Source: Halobacterium sp. CBA1126
Lineage (GTDB): Archaea > Halobacteriota > Halobacteria > Halobacteriales > Halobacteriaceae
Length of the DNA: 64,000 bases
Reading direction: 5' to 3'
Assembly (NCBI RefSeq): GCF_009741975.1
Contig: NZ_WPCF01000002.1
Coordinates: 1 to 64,000 of the forward strand
Part shown: positions 1-7,953 of the stretch, one piece after another
How the letters are laid out: the number at the start of each line of letters is the position of its first letter
Position numbering within the stretch: the first letter of the stretch is position 1
The notes under the pieces: generated by a model
Told to the model about the DNA's origin: nothing
Databases searched by the model: none
The model's input: only the letters and a program-made list of their open reading frames with translations
Program-made: the position numbers and the translations under genes

Positions 1-227
1 GAGCGCTCCATGACGTGGAAGTCGAGGCGTGTGGGTGTGTGCATGCGGTGGGGGCGAGTGGAACGGTCGTCCACCGGATGGGGTACAAGGCCCCGCCGCT
101 GCGGACGCTCGCGCGGTGGTTCGATTGGTGGACGCGAGCGTCGCCGACCGGTGAGAACCTCTACGGAATTGCAGTCGGCCGGCCGCACATCGCGGTCGGT
201 GCGAGCGGCACGATTCTCGAGCGGTGA
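1..227 (+). CDS. 3' end of a beta-propeller-like protein (partial)
   Basis: The reading frame is open from the window edge to a TGA at 225-227 and gives 75 residues. Two segments are alike, VHAVGASGTVV near the start and HIAVGASGTILER at the end. This G-x-SGT-ILER pattern resembles blades of YCF48/WD40-type propellers, which often have an aspartate-box-like turn. The start codon lies outside the window, so length and signal peptide cannot be judged. The family call is inferred from the internal repeat only; it could be another repeat-rich protein. Confidence 0.5.
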   Translation, partial: ALHDVEVEACGCVHAVGASGTVVHRMGYKAPPLRTLARWFDWWTRASPTGENLYGIAVGRPHIAVGASGTILER

Positions 228-791
228 CGGGAGCCGGCTGCACTACCGTCACCGATAACCCCGACGACGAAACCAATAGGAAATAAGAGTGGAATCACGA
301 ATTATATTCTAAAATATACTTTCGAGCGGGTTTCAGCTTCCGTATTCTTCATGGCGTGGTTCAGGCCGGTACTGCAGTTAGGTGCTCTTCAGTATGGCTG
401 TGCTATCCCCGAGAAAATCTGATTAATCGAGGTAGTGTTAGTGGCTTGCATGGTATTTTGAGAACTGGGACTAGTGTGGACGGCCGGTCGTGCCGGTTGG
501 AGCTTGTTGCAGTGATTCAGTCGGTTCTGTGTTGATAACCGTGGGCAGTCAGAACGCTCCAGTACTGGGCTGAAACGCGGGTTTGTCGATCCGAAGGTAG
601 TTCAGAGGTCGTCGAAAGTCGAGTTGTCGCTCGGCTTCACTCGCTCATTTTCGATACGGTAACCGAATCCGACTGTCGCCAGATACATCAAGAGTATATA
701 CAGTATTCTAAAGTGGTTTGTGAGTCGAGATGAGGGAGAGGCGTGGGTCGTGACGAGAGTGAATTAGGGTCCTACGGAACGGGGTAGGTCG
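228..791. other. gene-free A+T-richer intergenic stretch
   Basis: No convincing coding frame was found on either strand. The stretch has two A+T-rich patches near 300-320 and 690-712. The second patch reads GTATATACAGTATTCTA (694-710) and resembles the motif found before genes of the neighbouring catabolic cluster. No gene start lies close enough to assign it a role. Confidence 0.5.
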
Positions 792-2057
792 TTACTCAGA
801 CGTACCCGTATCGAGCGAGTCGGTGACTACTGTGAGGCCGGCCGCCGCGTCGAGTTCGTCGAGCGTCTCGCGGAGGTGGGTTGGTCCGCTCCCGACGAGC
901 GTGACCTCGACGGGCGTCCGGTTCGGGTGGTCGGCGGCAGTGCGGGATTGCGTGTTGACGGCGTCGAGTTCGGCGCCGGCGTCCATCACGACCTCGGTGA
1001 GCGTATCGAGGCCGCTCGGCCAGTCGTGGACCGCGACCCGTGCGTCCGTGCATCGGCCGAGTCGCATCAGGCCGGCTCGCACGAGTTCACCGTGTTCGGT
1101 CAGGTTCGCGTTGCCGCCGGAGACGACGGCGGCGACTCGCTCTCCGGAGACATCGAGGTCGTCGCTGAGGAGCGCGGCGACGGGCGCGGCGCCGGCGGTC
1201 TCGGCGACGGTCTTCACGCGTTCGGCGAGCAACGCGAGGGCGGTGGTGAGTTCGGCGTCGCTGACGGTGACGACGGCGTCCACGCGTTCGGAGACGACCG
1301 CCCACGTCCGCTCGAGGAGGCGGGTGTCGGCAATCCCCTCGGCGACGGTGTCGACGTCGCTCAACTGGTGGATCTCACCAGCAGCGAGTGACGGCGGAAC
1401 GTGAGCGGCGCCCTCCGGTTGGACGCCGACGACGCGGACGTCCGAGTCGTGTGCCTTCAGGGCGGTCGCGACGCCGCTGATGAGGCCGCCGCCGCCGATG
1501 GCGACGAGGACGGTGTCGATGTCGCCGAACTCGTCGCGGAGCTCCAAGCCGACTGTTCCTTGCCCGGCAATCACGTCGTCGTCGTCGAACGGGTGGACGA
1601 ACGTGTAGTCGTGCTCGTCGGCGAGGTCGAGGGCGTGCTCGTAGGAGCGCTCGTAGATGTCTCCGTGAACGACGACCTCCGCGCCGTAGCCCTCGGTGGC
1701 GTCGATCTTCGCGGCGGGAGTGACCTCGGGAACGACGATCGTCGTCTCGATACCCAACAGTTCCCCGGCGTGGGCGACGCCCTGCGCGTGGTTCCCCGCG
1801 CTCGACGTGACGACGCCGCGCTCGCGGGCGGCCGGCGAGAGCTGCGCCATCGTGTTGTACGCGCCCCGAATCTTGAACGAGCCGGTGCGCTGCATGTTCT
1901 CGAGCTTGAGGCCGACTGCGTCCGCGGACGCCCGCTCCGCGAGCGTGCGTGAGGTGTCGAGCGGGGTGTCGTTGACGACGCCCGCGATGCGCTCGCGTGC
2001 GTCCTCGATGTCCGCGAGCGTGACGACGTCGGCCGCCGAGGGAGTCTGCTGGCTCAT
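792..2057 (-). CDS. ilvA: Threonine ammonia-lyase-like PLP enzyme with C-terminal ACT-like domain
   Basis: The product has 421 residues and is a fold-type II PLP enzyme that would deaminate threonine or serine to a 2-oxo acid. Visible marks are the PLP lysine motif SFKIRGAYN (Lys62), the substrate loop SSAGNHAQG (residues 85-93) and the phosphate-binding GGGGL (188-192). A regulatory ACT-like region spans about 335-421. The start codon ATG overlaps the stop of the upstream M20 gene (ATGA), so the two are probably translationally coupled. The neighbours are catabolic, not isoleucine-biosynthetic, and include RidA, which clears the reactive enamine these enzymes release. In bacterial ectoine clusters a related dehydratase, EutB, handles the hydroxyectoine branch; EutB lacks the ACT domain, so a plain threonine deaminase remains the safer call. 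Confidence 0.85.
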   Translation of the reverse strand: MSQQTPSAADVVTLADIEDARERIAGVVNDTPLDTSRTLAERASADAVGLKLENMQRTGSFKIRGAYNTMAQLSPAARERGVVTSSAGNHAQGVAHAGELLGIETTIVVPEVTPAAKIDATEGYGAEVVVHGDIYERSYEHALDLADEHDYTFVHPFDDDDVIAGQGTVGLELRDEFGDIDTVLVAIGGGGLISGVATALKAHDSDVRVVGVQPEGAAHVPPSLAAGEIHQLSDVDTVAEGIADTRLLERTWAVVSERVDAVVTVSDAELTTALALLAERVKTVAETAGAAPVAALLSDDLDVSGERVAAVVSGGNANLTEHGELVRAGLMRLGRCTDARVAVHDWPSGLDTLTEVVMDAGAELDAVNTQSRTAADHPNRTPVEVTLVGSGPTHLRETLDELDAAAGLTVVTDSLDTGTSE

Positions 2058-3334
2058 GGTCGCTGGGCTGCGGTGGCGACGATTGCGTCGGTGAGGACGT
2101 CGACGCCGGTTTCGAGGGTGCGTTCGTCCACGTCGAAGGTCGGGGTGTGGTGGTCGCCGGGGTGGTCGGTGCCGACGATGGCGTAGCAGGCGCGCCCGCC
2201 CTGCTCTTGGACGCGTTGCATCAGGAACGTCGCGTCCTCGCTGGCGCCGAACTCCGCGGAGTCGAGGACTGTCTGGACGTCGTGGCGGCCGCGGGCCGTG
2301 TCGGCGACGACGGCGGCGAGCTCGGGGTCGCTGTCGGCGCGCGGGCATTCGCTGACGACGTCGACGTCGACGGTGCAGCCGTGGGCCGCGGCGGCGGCCT
2401 CGACGCGCTGCGTGAAGGCGTCCTGCATGTACCGCATGAGTTCGGTCGTCTCGCCGCGGACTTCGCCCCAGAGTGTCGTCTCGTCGGCGACGACGTTGCT
2501 CACGCTCCCGCCCTCGATGCGGCCGACGTTCACGCGCGTCAGGCCGTCTGCGTGCCGCGGAATGCCGTAGAGGTCGCTGACTGCGCTCGACGCCGCCTGG
2601 ATGGTGTTGTCTCCTGCTTGGGGTGCGTTGCCGGCGTGTGCGGGGGTTCCGGAGAACGTCGCGGTGATGTGCGCCATCGCGAGCGGTTTGACGATGCCGG
2701 CGACGACTTCGCCGGTCGGGTGCCCGAGGCCGACGTGGACGGCGTAGAGGTAGTCGACGTCCGCGAGGTGGTCGGTTTCGGCCATCGGCTTTCCGCCGCC
2801 GCCGGCCTCCTCGGCGGGTTGGAAGAACACTTTGAGTGTGCCCGAGAACTCGCTTTCTTTGACGGCTTCGAGGACGCCGAGCCCGATGGTCATGTGGGCG
2901 TCGTGCCCGCAGGCGTGCATCGTGTCGCCGGTCTCGGAGCGAAACCCGTCGGCGGCGGGGACGTGGTCGGCGCTGTCGCTCTCCTCGATGTGGAGCGCGT
3001 CGATGTCCACGCGGAGACCGATCGTGGGGCCGTCGCCGCGTTCGAGGACGGCAACCGCACCCGTATTGCCGCCTTCGAGCTGTTCGAGGACGGATTGGCG
3101 TGCGCCGGCGTCGCGTGCGCGCTCGTACCACGCGGTGAGTGTGTCCTCGTCGGGGACGTTCATGCGTTGGGTGGTGTCGATTGCGTCCGGGCCGACGTGG
3201 AGGGCGTCGACGCCGATTTGCTCGATTTCGTCGACGAGGCGGCAGGTGGTCCAGAACTCACACCAGGCGGGTTCGGGGTATCGGTGGAACCGCCGACGGC
3301 GGTCGCTGAGGCTGGAGTGGTGCGTGCGACTCAT
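2054..3334 (-). CDS. M20-family amidohydrolase, AbgA/DoeB2-like N-acyl amino acid deacylase
   Basis: The product has 426 residues and is a metal-dependent amidohydrolase of the M20D group. Motifs are FHRYPEPAW near the N-terminus, the metal site HACGHDAH (residues 140-147), and QPAEEAGGG (172-180) with the catalytic glutamate pair. Length and N-terminal pattern fit the p-aminobenzoyl-glutamate hydrolase AbgA group; N2-acetyl-diaminobutyrate deacetylases called DoeB2 belong to the same family. The first ATG giving the family-like N-terminus is at 3334. The gene is followed by ilvA with a 4-base overlap. An operator-like motif lies 29-54 bases upstream. In this context I infer removal of an acyl group from N-acetyl-diaminobutyrate; peptide or other acyl-amino-acid substrates are possible. 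Confidence 0.8.
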   Translation of the reverse strand: MSRTHHSSLSDRRRRFHRYPEPAWCEFWTTCRLVDEIEQIGVDALHVGPDAIDTTQRMNVPDEDTLTAWYERARDAGARQSVLEQLEGGNTGAVAVLERGDGPTIGLRVDIDALHIEESDSADHVPAADGFRSETGDTMHACGHDAHMTIGLGVLEAVKESEFSGTLKVFFQPAEEAGGGGKPMAETDHLADVDYLYAVHVGLGHPTGEVVAGIVKPLAMAHITATFSGTPAHAGNAPQAGDNTIQAASSAVSDLYGIPRHADGLTRVNVGRIEGGSVSNVVADETTLWGEVRGETTELMRYMQDAFTQRVEAAAAAHGCTVDVDVVSECPRADSDPELAAVVADTARGRHDVQTVLDSAEFGASEDATFLMQRVQEQGGRACYAIVGTDHPGDHHTPTFDVDERTLETGVDVLTDAIVATAAQRP

Positions 3335-3362
3335 CGTGTGTGAGTGGTTCCATACCAAGGTC

Positions 3363-3388
3363 CATAAGTGTACACGAAATCCGTACCC
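3363..3388 (-). promoter_or_regulatory. Operator-like motif before the M20-ilvA operon
   Basis: On the plus strand the core reads TGTACACGAAATCCGTAC (3369-3386). It matches the motif before the gene at 5548-6180 (TGTATACAATATCCGTT) closely, including ATCCGT. The octamer GTACACGA recurs at 3392-3399. It sits 29-54 bases upstream of the start codon. The binding protein is unknown; the IclR gene at 14956-15762 is the local candidate. Confidence 0.5.
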
Positions 3389-3490
3389 GTCGTACACGAG
3401 AAGTCGAAACAATCGAACGGCGTCGGGCGGATACGCGAGTCAGGAGGAATCGGCGCCTCGAGGCTCGGTCACGAAATTACTCAGAAACTG

Positions 3491-3514
3491 TGTACGATAT
3501 GCGTATTTCCTGTG
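3491..3514 (+). promoter_or_regulatory. Weak copy of the cluster operator motif
   Basis: TGTACGATATGCGTATTTCC lies about 40 bases before the aminotransferase start. It shares the TGTA and ATATNCGTW parts of the motif seen elsewhere in the cluster but has a gap. An A+T-rich TATA-like stretch (GATAAGATATTTGG) follows, then a purine-rich GGAGAGAGG before the ATG. Confidence 0.35.
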
Positions 3515-3551
3515 GATAAGATATTTGGTGGCGTGATTCCTGGAGAGAGGT

Positions 3552-4925
3552 ATGGCAGGTCCACCGATCGAGGAGATCCACTTCGACGACGCACCGCACG
3601 TTGAGGAGTTCCCCGGACCGAAAGGCCGCGAACTGTTGGAACGACAGGAGGAAATCGACTCGAACGCCGTCGCCTACCCCGACCACATCCCCCTCGTGCC
3701 CGACGAAGGGAAGGGCGCGACCATCAAGGACGTCGACGGCAACGTCTTCCTCGACCTGTTCGCCGGCATCGGCGTCCTGAACGTCGGCCACGCGAACCCG
3801 TACGTGATGGAGGCCGTCCACGAGCAGGCGGACAAACTGGTTCACACCGTCGACTTCCCGAGCGAACCGCGCCTCGACCTCATCGAGAAGCTCGAGGCCA
3901 TCGCCCCCGGCGACCTCGCCGGCAACAGCAGAGTCGTGTTCGGCGGCCCCACGGGCAGTGACGCCATCGAGGCCGCAATCAAGCTCGCGAAGTACAACAC
4001 CGGCGGCCACGGCCTCATCGCCTTCCGCGGATCGTACCACGGCGCCACGAGCGGCGCGATGAGCATCACGGGCAAGAAAGACTTCAAGGAGCCGTACGCG
4101 CCGCTGCTCGGCGACGTCGAGTTCGCGCCGTACCCCAACGCCTACGAGCAGGGCGTCGACCCCGAGGCGGCGGTCGAGCGCTCCCTGTCGGAGGTTCGCG
4201 CGATCGTCGAGGAACCGTACAGCGGGCTGGCGAACCCCGCCGGCATCTTCGTCGAACCCATCCAGGGCGAAGGCGGCGTCGTCGCCCCGCCGGAGGGATT
4301 CCTCTCCGGGCTCCGGGAGATCGCCGACGACAACGACCTGCCGCTCGTGTTCGACGAGATTCAGGCGGGGCTCGGCCGGACCGGCGAGTGGTGGGCGAGC
4401 GACCACTACGACGTCACCCCGGATATCCTCACGACCGCGAAAGCGCTGGGCGGTGTCGGCTTCCCGCTCTCCGCCGCCATCTACCACGAAGACCTCGACA
4501 CGTGGGGGCCGGGCGACCACGCCGGCACCTACCGCGGGCACGTCGTCGCGATGCGCGCCGGCCTCCGCGCGATGGAGTACATCGAGGACCACGACCTGCT
4601 CGCCCACGCCACCGATCTCGGCGAGTACATCCGCGGCCGGCTCCGCGACGTCGACTCCCCGCTCGTCGGGGACGTCCGCGGGAAGGGACTGTTCGTCGGC
4701 GCGGAGTTCAGGAACCCCGACGGCACGCCCGCCGACGAGGCCGTCAAGCAAGTCCAGAAGTACTGCTACGAGCGCGGCGTCCTCATCTGGAAGGCCGGCC
4801 AGTACAACAACGTCCTGCGGCTCCTGCCGCCGCTCGTTCTCACCGAGGCACAGGCCGAAACCGGCCTCGACGTCATCTGTGAGGCCATCGAGCACGTCAG
4901 CGCCGAACACGTCGCGACGACCTGA
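3552..4925 (+). CDS. Class III aminotransferase (DoeD/GabT-like)
   Basis: The product has 457 residues and is a fold-type I PLP enzyme moving a terminal amino group to 2-oxoglutarate. Visible features are GGPTGSDAIE (131-140) for cofactor phosphate binding, FRGSYHG (158-164), the PLP-pyridine aspartate in LVFDEIQ (Asp268) and the Schiff-base lysine in TTAKALGG (Lys297). The size fits diaminobutyrate, GABA and ornithine aminotransferases, which cannot be told apart by eye. It is divergent from the M20-ilvA operon across a 217-base region with operator-like motifs. In the proposed ectoine pathway it would turn L-2,4-diaminobutyrate into aspartate semialdehyde. GABA transamination is the main alternative, since a semialdehyde dehydrogenase gene is nearby. 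Confidence 0.85.
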   Translation: MAGPPIEEIHFDDAPHVEEFPGPKGRELLERQEEIDSNAVAYPDHIPLVPDEGKGATIKDVDGNVFLDLFAGIGVLNVGHANPYVMEAVHEQADKLVHTVDFPSEPRLDLIEKLEAIAPGDLAGNSRVVFGGPTGSDAIEAAIKLAKYNTGGHGLIAFRGSYHGATSGAMSITGKKDFKEPYAPLLGDVEFAPYPNAYEQGVDPEAAVERSLSEVRAIVEEPYSGLANPAGIFVEPIQGEGGVVAPPEGFLSGLREIADDNDLPLVFDEIQAGLGRTGEWWASDHYDVTPDILTTAKALGGVGFPLSAAIYHEDLDTWGPGDHAGTYRGHVVAMRAGLRAMEYIEDHDLLAHATDLGEYIRGRLRDVDSPLVGDVRGKGLFVGAEFRNPDGTPADEAVKQVQKYCYERGVLIWKAGQYNNVLRLLPPLVLTEAQAETGLDVICEAIEHVSAEHVATT

Positions 4926-5011
4926 ACCGACGACTGACGCGGACGACCTCCGTTTTCTCCCACGCGAAAAATCCGGCGCTCCCGCAGCGACACCGGTCGT
5001 CGCCGACCACG

Positions 5012-5407
5012 CTAACTCGTCGGGACGTACGCGACCGCGTCGATCTCGACCGCGACGTCACCGGGGAGTCGTGCGGTCTCGACGCAGACGCGCGCGGGCG
5101 GCACCGGCCCCTCGACGTACTCAGCGTACGCGTCGTTCATCGCGTCGTAGTCGTCCATGTCGTCGAGGTAGACGGTGAGTTTCACGGCGTCCGCGAGGCT
5201 CGCGTCTGCCTCCGCGAGCACGGCCTCGATGTTCTCCAAGCACCGCTGGGTCTGGGCGGTGACGTCGCCCTCGACCTCCGCGAGCGTCTCGGGCTCGACG
5301 GGGCCGAACCCGGAGACGTAGACGAAGTCGCCGGCGTGGACGCCCTGCGAGTAGGGGTGGTCGGTGAGCGGTGCGTCCTCGGTCGTGAGTGCGGTCTTCT
5401 CGGACAT
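5012..5407 (-). CDS. RidA family enamine/imine deaminase
   Basis: The product has 131 residues, the usual RidA size. It has YSQGV (19-23) near the N-terminus, and PPARVCVE (103-110) containing the conserved arginine (Arg106) that holds the substrate carboxylate. RidA proteins hydrolyse 2-aminoacrylate and similar enamines released by PLP dehydratases, protecting other PLP enzymes. That fits its place between a threonine dehydratase-like gene and two aminotransferases. The start at 5407 gives the family-typical short N-terminus. It could instead be a specialised RidA relative with a pathway hydrolase role. Confidence 0.9.
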   Translation of the reverse strand: MSEKTALTTEDAPLTDHPYSQGVHAGDFVYVSGFGPVEPETLAEVEGDVTAQTQRCLENIEAVLAEADASLADAVKLTVYLDDMDDYDAMNDAYAEYVEGPVPPARVCVETARLPGDVAVEIDAVAYVPTS

Positions 5408-5547
5408 CGGTCTGTGGTGTCTGCCCGGCGACGGCGCTCACGGTGGCGGGCAGTAGCTCTCGCCGCCACGCGTGTCGTCCCCGGGACGGCAGTTCGTGGT
5501 GGGCGCCGCGCCGCCATAAAAGTTCGAGGCGCCCGCGAGACGGCCGC

Positions 5548-6180
5548 CTAGTCGCGCAGGTCGCTGACCTTCTGGTCGCGCGCTCGCTCTGCGGCCTCGA
5601 CCTGCCCGACGAACTCCTCCATCTGCGCGTGCAGTTCCTCGCGTGCCGCGTCGGGCGAGAACTCGTCGCTCTCGGTGAGCAGGCGGACGAACGCGCGCAG
5701 TTCCTCGTCGGTGAGCTGTTCGAACTCGTCGTTGTCCAGCTTGTCGATGACGTCGTCGACGTCGATTCGGCCGACCGGGTCGACGTTGAACTCGACGTTC
5801 ACCATCCGGTAGTCCGACCCCGCGAGGCGCTGCTCGGCCTTGTTCACGCCCTCGGCGAGCATGTGTTTGAACGGGACGTAGTACCCCATCGTCCCGAGGT
5901 GGAGGAACCCCAGCATGTTCGTGATGCCGCGGGTGTACGCCTCGCGTGCGTCGTCGTCGGGGTCGAACACCATCTCGCGGTCGCGCTCCTCGAGGTGCTC
6001 GAAGATGATCGAGAAGTCGAGGATGGCGTTCCGGAGTCGCCGCCGAATGCGGTTGCGCTTCTGCTTCTTCGAGTGCTCGGTGTAGTCCGTCTTCTGCCCG
6101 AGGAGGAACTCGCGGTCGCTCGGCGTGAGTATCCCGCGAGGCCGGTCGTCGTCTTCCGTCGGGTCGTATGATTCGTCCAT
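5548..6180 (-). CDS. Uncharacterised haloarchaeal protein in the catabolic cluster
   Basis: The product has 210 residues and is highly charged and soluble. I do not recognise a characterised family. The N-terminus is acidic, then a patch rich in Lys and Arg (about residues 30-55, ending in RRRLRNAILDF), a central more hydrophobic part (ITNMLGFLHLGTMGYYVPF), and an acidic C-terminus ending in a charged helix. No signal peptide, membrane span or cysteine motif is visible. The basic patch followed by a hydrophobic segment would be consistent with nucleic-acid or membrane-surface contact, but this is speculation. The gene has one of the best copies of the cluster operator motif 11-27 bases before its ATG, so it is probably co-regulated with the catabolic enzymes. 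Confidence 0.8.
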   Translation of the reverse strand: MDESYDPTEDDDRPRGILTPSDREFLLGQKTDYTEHSKKQKRNRIRRRLRNAILDFSIIFEHLEERDREMVFDPDDDAREAYTRGITNMLGFLHLGTMGYYVPFKHMLAEGVNKAEQRLAGSDYRMVNVEFNVDPVGRIDVDDVIDKLDNDEFEQLTDEELRAFVRLLTESDEFSPDAAREELHAQMEEFVGQVEAAERARDQKVSDLRD

Positions 6181-6190
6181 ACACAGATAA

Positions 6191-6207
6191 TGTATACAAT
6201 ATCCGTT
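6191..6207 (-). promoter_or_regulatory. Operator-like near-palindrome before the 5548-6180 gene
   Basis: On the plus strand it reads TGTATACAATATCCGTT. The wider stretch GATAATGTATACAATATC (6186-6203) is nearly self-complementary around GTATAC. On the gene's own strand the reading is TTTAACGG (TATA-like), then the motif, then the ATG, so the site lies between promoter box and start codon. That placement suits a repressor. Confidence 0.55.
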
Positions 6208-6353
6208 AAATCTTCTGTAAGCTGCTCTTTTCACTCGAACGGAACCTATAATAGCCACGTACGGCGCATATACCGGCGATTCCACTCGTTCAGTATTCGA
6301 AAACTGTTGACCAAGAATCCGCGCACGGGTAGCCGAGTGCGTGGCGCTGCGGG

Positions 6354-7736
6354 CTAGTCGTCGAGGCCGTCCGGCGGGGAGAGCCAGACGGTCTTCTCGT
6401 TGGTGAACTCCCGGATGCCCTGCGTCGCGAGCTCGCGCCCGTACCCCGAGTTCTTCACACCGCCGAAGGGGAGTCGCGGGTCGGAGGACACCAGCTCGTT
6501 CGCGAACACCGCGCCCGCTTCGAGCTCCCCCGTGAGTCGCTCGGCGCGGTCGAGGTCCGACGTCCAGACACTCGCGCCGAGCCCGTACTCCGTGTCGTTC
6601 GCCAGCTCGACGGCGGCGGCCTCGTCGGGCACCCGGAAGAGACTCGCGACGGGGCCGAACAGCTCGTCGCAGGCGGCCGGCGCGGTCTCGGGCACGTTCT
6701 CGAGGACCGTCGGCGCGTAGAAGTACCCCTCCCGGTCGAGCGGTTCGCCGCCGAGGAGAACGTCCGCGCCCGCATCGACACTCGCCTGGACCTGCTCCTC
6801 GAGCGTCTCGAGGAGGTCCTCGCGCGCGAGCGGGCCGACGTCTGTCTCGGGCGCAGTCGGGTCGCCGACCGTGAGCGCGTCCATCTCCGCGACGAACCGC
6901 TCCTTGAACTCCTCGTAGACGTCGTCGACGACGATGAACCGCTTCGCTGCGATGCAGGCCTGCCCGTTGTTCTTCGTGCGTGCGTCGACGCCGACGCGGG
7001 CCGCCCGGTCGAGCGGGGCGTCGTCGAGGACGACGAAGGGGTCGCTGCCGCCGAGTTCGAGGACGGAGGGTTTGAGGTGCTTCCCGGCGGTTTCGGCGAC
7101 CGCACTCCCCGCACGTACGCTCCCGGTGAGCGTGACGGCGGCGACGCGGTCGTCCGCGATGGCGTCGTGGACGGCGTCGGGTTCGACGACGAGCGTCTGG
7201 AAGACGCCCTCGGGGATGCCGGCTTCGTGGAGGACGTCCTCCAGGACCTTCGCACAGCCGGTGACGTTCGGGGCGTGCTTGAGGAGCATGACGTTCCCGG
7301 CGGCGAGGGTGGGAGCGGCGACGCGGAGCACCTGCCAGAAGGGGTAGTTCCACGGCATCACCGCGAGGAGCGGGCCGAGCGGTTCGTAGGCGACCTTCGT
7401 CTTCGCCTGCGGGTGGACGCCGACGCGCTCGTCCTGCAGGAACTCGGCGGCGTGCTCGGCGTAGTACTCACAGACCCACGCGCACTTCTCGACCTCGGAG
7501 CGAGCCTGGTCGACGGGTTTCCCCATCTCTTCGGTCATCAGCGCGGCGTACTCGTCTTTGTTCTCGCGGAGGACGTCCGCGACACTGTCGACGAGCGCCT
7601 GCCGCTCGGTGATGTCCCGGCCACTCCACGATTCGAACGCCGCAGCCGCGTCGTCGAGTGCCGCGTCGAGTTCGCCAGCGTCGTGCTCAGCGTACGTCTG
7701 TAGTGGTGACTCGGTGGTTGGGTTGACGGTCTGCAT
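6354..7736 (-). CDS. Aldehyde dehydrogenase, succinate/aspartate-semialdehyde type (GabD/DoeC-like)
   Basis: The product has 460 residues and is an NAD(P)-dependent aldehyde dehydrogenase. Motifs are MPWNYPFWQ (127-135), TGSVRAG (204-210), the general-base glutamate in LELGG (Glu227) and the catalytic cysteine in NNGQACIAAK (Cys261). The pattern PWNYPFWQVLR and LLKHAPNV is typical of succinate-semialdehyde dehydrogenases of the Sad/GabD group, to which DoeC is related. The start at 7736 removes an unlikely upstream extension. It is divergent from the M24 gene, with two operator-like motifs between them. I infer oxidation of aspartate semialdehyde to aspartate; succinate semialdehyde is the alternative. 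Confidence 0.88.
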   Translation of the reverse strand: MQTVNPTTESPLQTYAEHDAGELDAALDDAAAAFESWSGRDITERQALVDSVADVLRENKDEYAALMTEEMGKPVDQARSEVEKCAWVCEYYAEHAAEFLQDERVGVHPQAKTKVAYEPLGPLLAVMPWNYPFWQVLRVAAPTLAAGNVMLLKHAPNVTGCAKVLEDVLHEAGIPEGVFQTLVVEPDAVHDAIADDRVAAVTLTGSVRAGSAVAETAGKHLKPSVLELGGSDPFVVLDDAPLDRAARVGVDARTKNNGQACIAAKRFIVVDDVYEEFKERFVAEMDALTVGDPTAPETDVGPLAREDLLETLEEQVQASVDAGADVLLGGEPLDREGYFYAPTVLENVPETAPAACDELFGPVASLFRVPDEAAAVELANDTEYGLGASVWTSDLDRAERLTGELEAGAVFANELVSSDPRLPFGGVKNSGYGRELATQGIREFTNEKTVWLSPPDGLDD

Positions 7737-7776
7737 GGTTCGTACGTCCTCATCACGGAGCCGGCCATATAGTAGT

Positions 7777-7804
7777 ACTGTACACAGTGTATACAGTATC
7801 TGTT
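7777..7804 (-). promoter_or_regulatory. Operator-like dyad before the aldehyde dehydrogenase gene
   Basis: The plus strand holds TGTATACAGTATCTGTT (7788-7804), which matches the site at 6191-6207 at 15 of 17 positions. It overlaps a dyad with arms ACTGTACAC (7777-7785) and GTATACAGT (7789-7797). The site is 40-70 bases upstream of the start codon and next to a TATA-like CTATAT on the gene's strand. Confidence 0.55.
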
Positions 7805-7880
7805 GCTGCAGTCTGCGTCTCGGTCGGTGAGCCGACGCCGACGGCAGAGTCGTTGCAGCGGCTCGCGCGACGGGCGCTTG

Positions 7881-7899
7881 AATACACATATTCTGTTTC
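7881..7899 (+). promoter_or_regulatory. Operator-like motif before the M24 (doeA-like) gene
   Basis: AATACACATATTCTGTTTC resembles the neighbouring site ATACAGTATCTGTTGC with one inserted base. A further GTACACA follows at 7904-7910. The A+T-rich AAAAGTTTTTAC just downstream is the likely TATA region of the M24-gdhA operon. Confidence 0.4.
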
Positions 7900-7953
7900 T
7901 GAGGTACACAAAAGTTTTTACAGCCAGTCGCGGAAGGTGCGAACGAGACCCGC

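Noticed and set aside
792-3131. An apparent 779-codon protein joining the IlvA frame to upstream sequence.
   Set aside because: The upstream 358 codons are an Arg-rich shadow of the M20 gene. The true start at 2057 overlaps the M20 stop as ATGA.
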